A stretch of DNA of 64,000 nt from Betaproteobacteria bacterium (GTDB taxonomy: Bacteria; Pseudomonadota; Gammaproteobacteria; Burkholderiales; Rhodocyclaceae), in assembly GCA_016208415.1 (NCBI GenBank), contig JACQYB010000037.1:83798-147797 (forward strand), read 5' to 3'. The notes under the pieces are model-generated. The model ran no database searches and had not been told where the DNA came from. It saw only the letters and a program-made list of their open reading frames with translations. Position numbers and translations under genes: made by a program. This document shows, piece by piece, positions 63,956-64,000 of the stretch (position 1 is its first letter; the number at the start of each line of letters is the position of its first letter).

Positions 63956-64000
63956 GGAACGCGAGGCAGGCGCAGGAGTGTTTGGCGGCGTCTGGATACT

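Noticed and set aside
63956..64000. attI or attC site at the right edge
   Set aside because: Only 45 bases remain after the intI start. I could not identify a GTTRRRY core or paired arms there.

Overview
The window is GC-rich DNA, densely coding on both strands. Gene content suggests a gammaproteobacterium, probably from a sulfur-oxidising or respiratory-versatile lineage (inference). The basis is the PcnB-PanBCD block, the KdsD-KdsC-LptC-LptA block, HrpA, SrkA, DUF3379, an octaheme tetrathionate-reductase-family cytochrome, a YeeE/YedE sulfur transporter, a triple rhodanese, a phasin and an integron integrase at the right edge. No rRNA, tRNA, CRISPR array or transposase was seen.

Layout, left to right. 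1-4420: pcnB (5' end outside the window), a deoxynucleoside kinase, panB, panC and panD, closed by a terminator. 4449-7330: DUF364 protein, HtpX and a YjbE/TerC-family membrane protein behind a yybP-ykoY manganese riboswitch, all on the minus strand. 7502-9242: decayed CapA gene, exported DsrE-like protein, bacteriohemerythrin. 9442-13891: envelope modification (diacylglycerol kinase, phosphoethanolamine transferase, sulfotransferase with APS kinase). 14113-18016: two FtsX-type permeases and an M48 lipoprotein protease with TPR repeats. 18059-23587: a sulfur redox locus (membrane-anchored octaheme cytochrome, cytochrome b, monoheme cytochrome c, YeeE/YedE, triple rhodanese). 24014-28927: CspA, an IF-1 paralogue, an AmpD-like amidase, a MITE-like repeat, an adenylate cyclase and a HipBA pair. 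29093-33682: sensor kinase, lone pilin, CPA2 antiporter. 33872-38923: Kdo and LPS-transport genes, a crotonase, a second hemerythrin, a phasin. 39009-45547: CinA/MoaB-like protein, EI24 protein, HrpA, DUF190 and CrcB. 45572-51695: accessory genes (PIN protein, exported TrmO-like protein, zinc-ribbon/BON protein plus lipoprotein, DoxX remnant, ECF sigma/anti-sigma pair). 51776-57592: second MITE copy, glnS, a DUF4160/DUF2442 pair, SrkA, a ferritin-like protein, a pseudouridine synthase and an FKBP. 57688-63955: M48/DUF898 pair, SLAC1-family transporter, second CPA2 antiporter, CPBP protease and the integron integrase.

How genes work together. PanB, PanC and PanD cover most of pantothenate synthesis. 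CysC makes PAPS, the donor a sulfotransferase needs. KdsD, KdsC, LptC and LptA serve Kdo supply and LPS export. The cytochrome, YedE and rhodanese block is the best candidate for an under-described system: it would bring in or handle a reduced sulfur compound and exchange electrons with the membrane. Repeats include two 170-bp inverted-repeat elements, several Pseudomonas-type REP palindromes, and a candidate PhaR-type operator pair around the phasin promoter.
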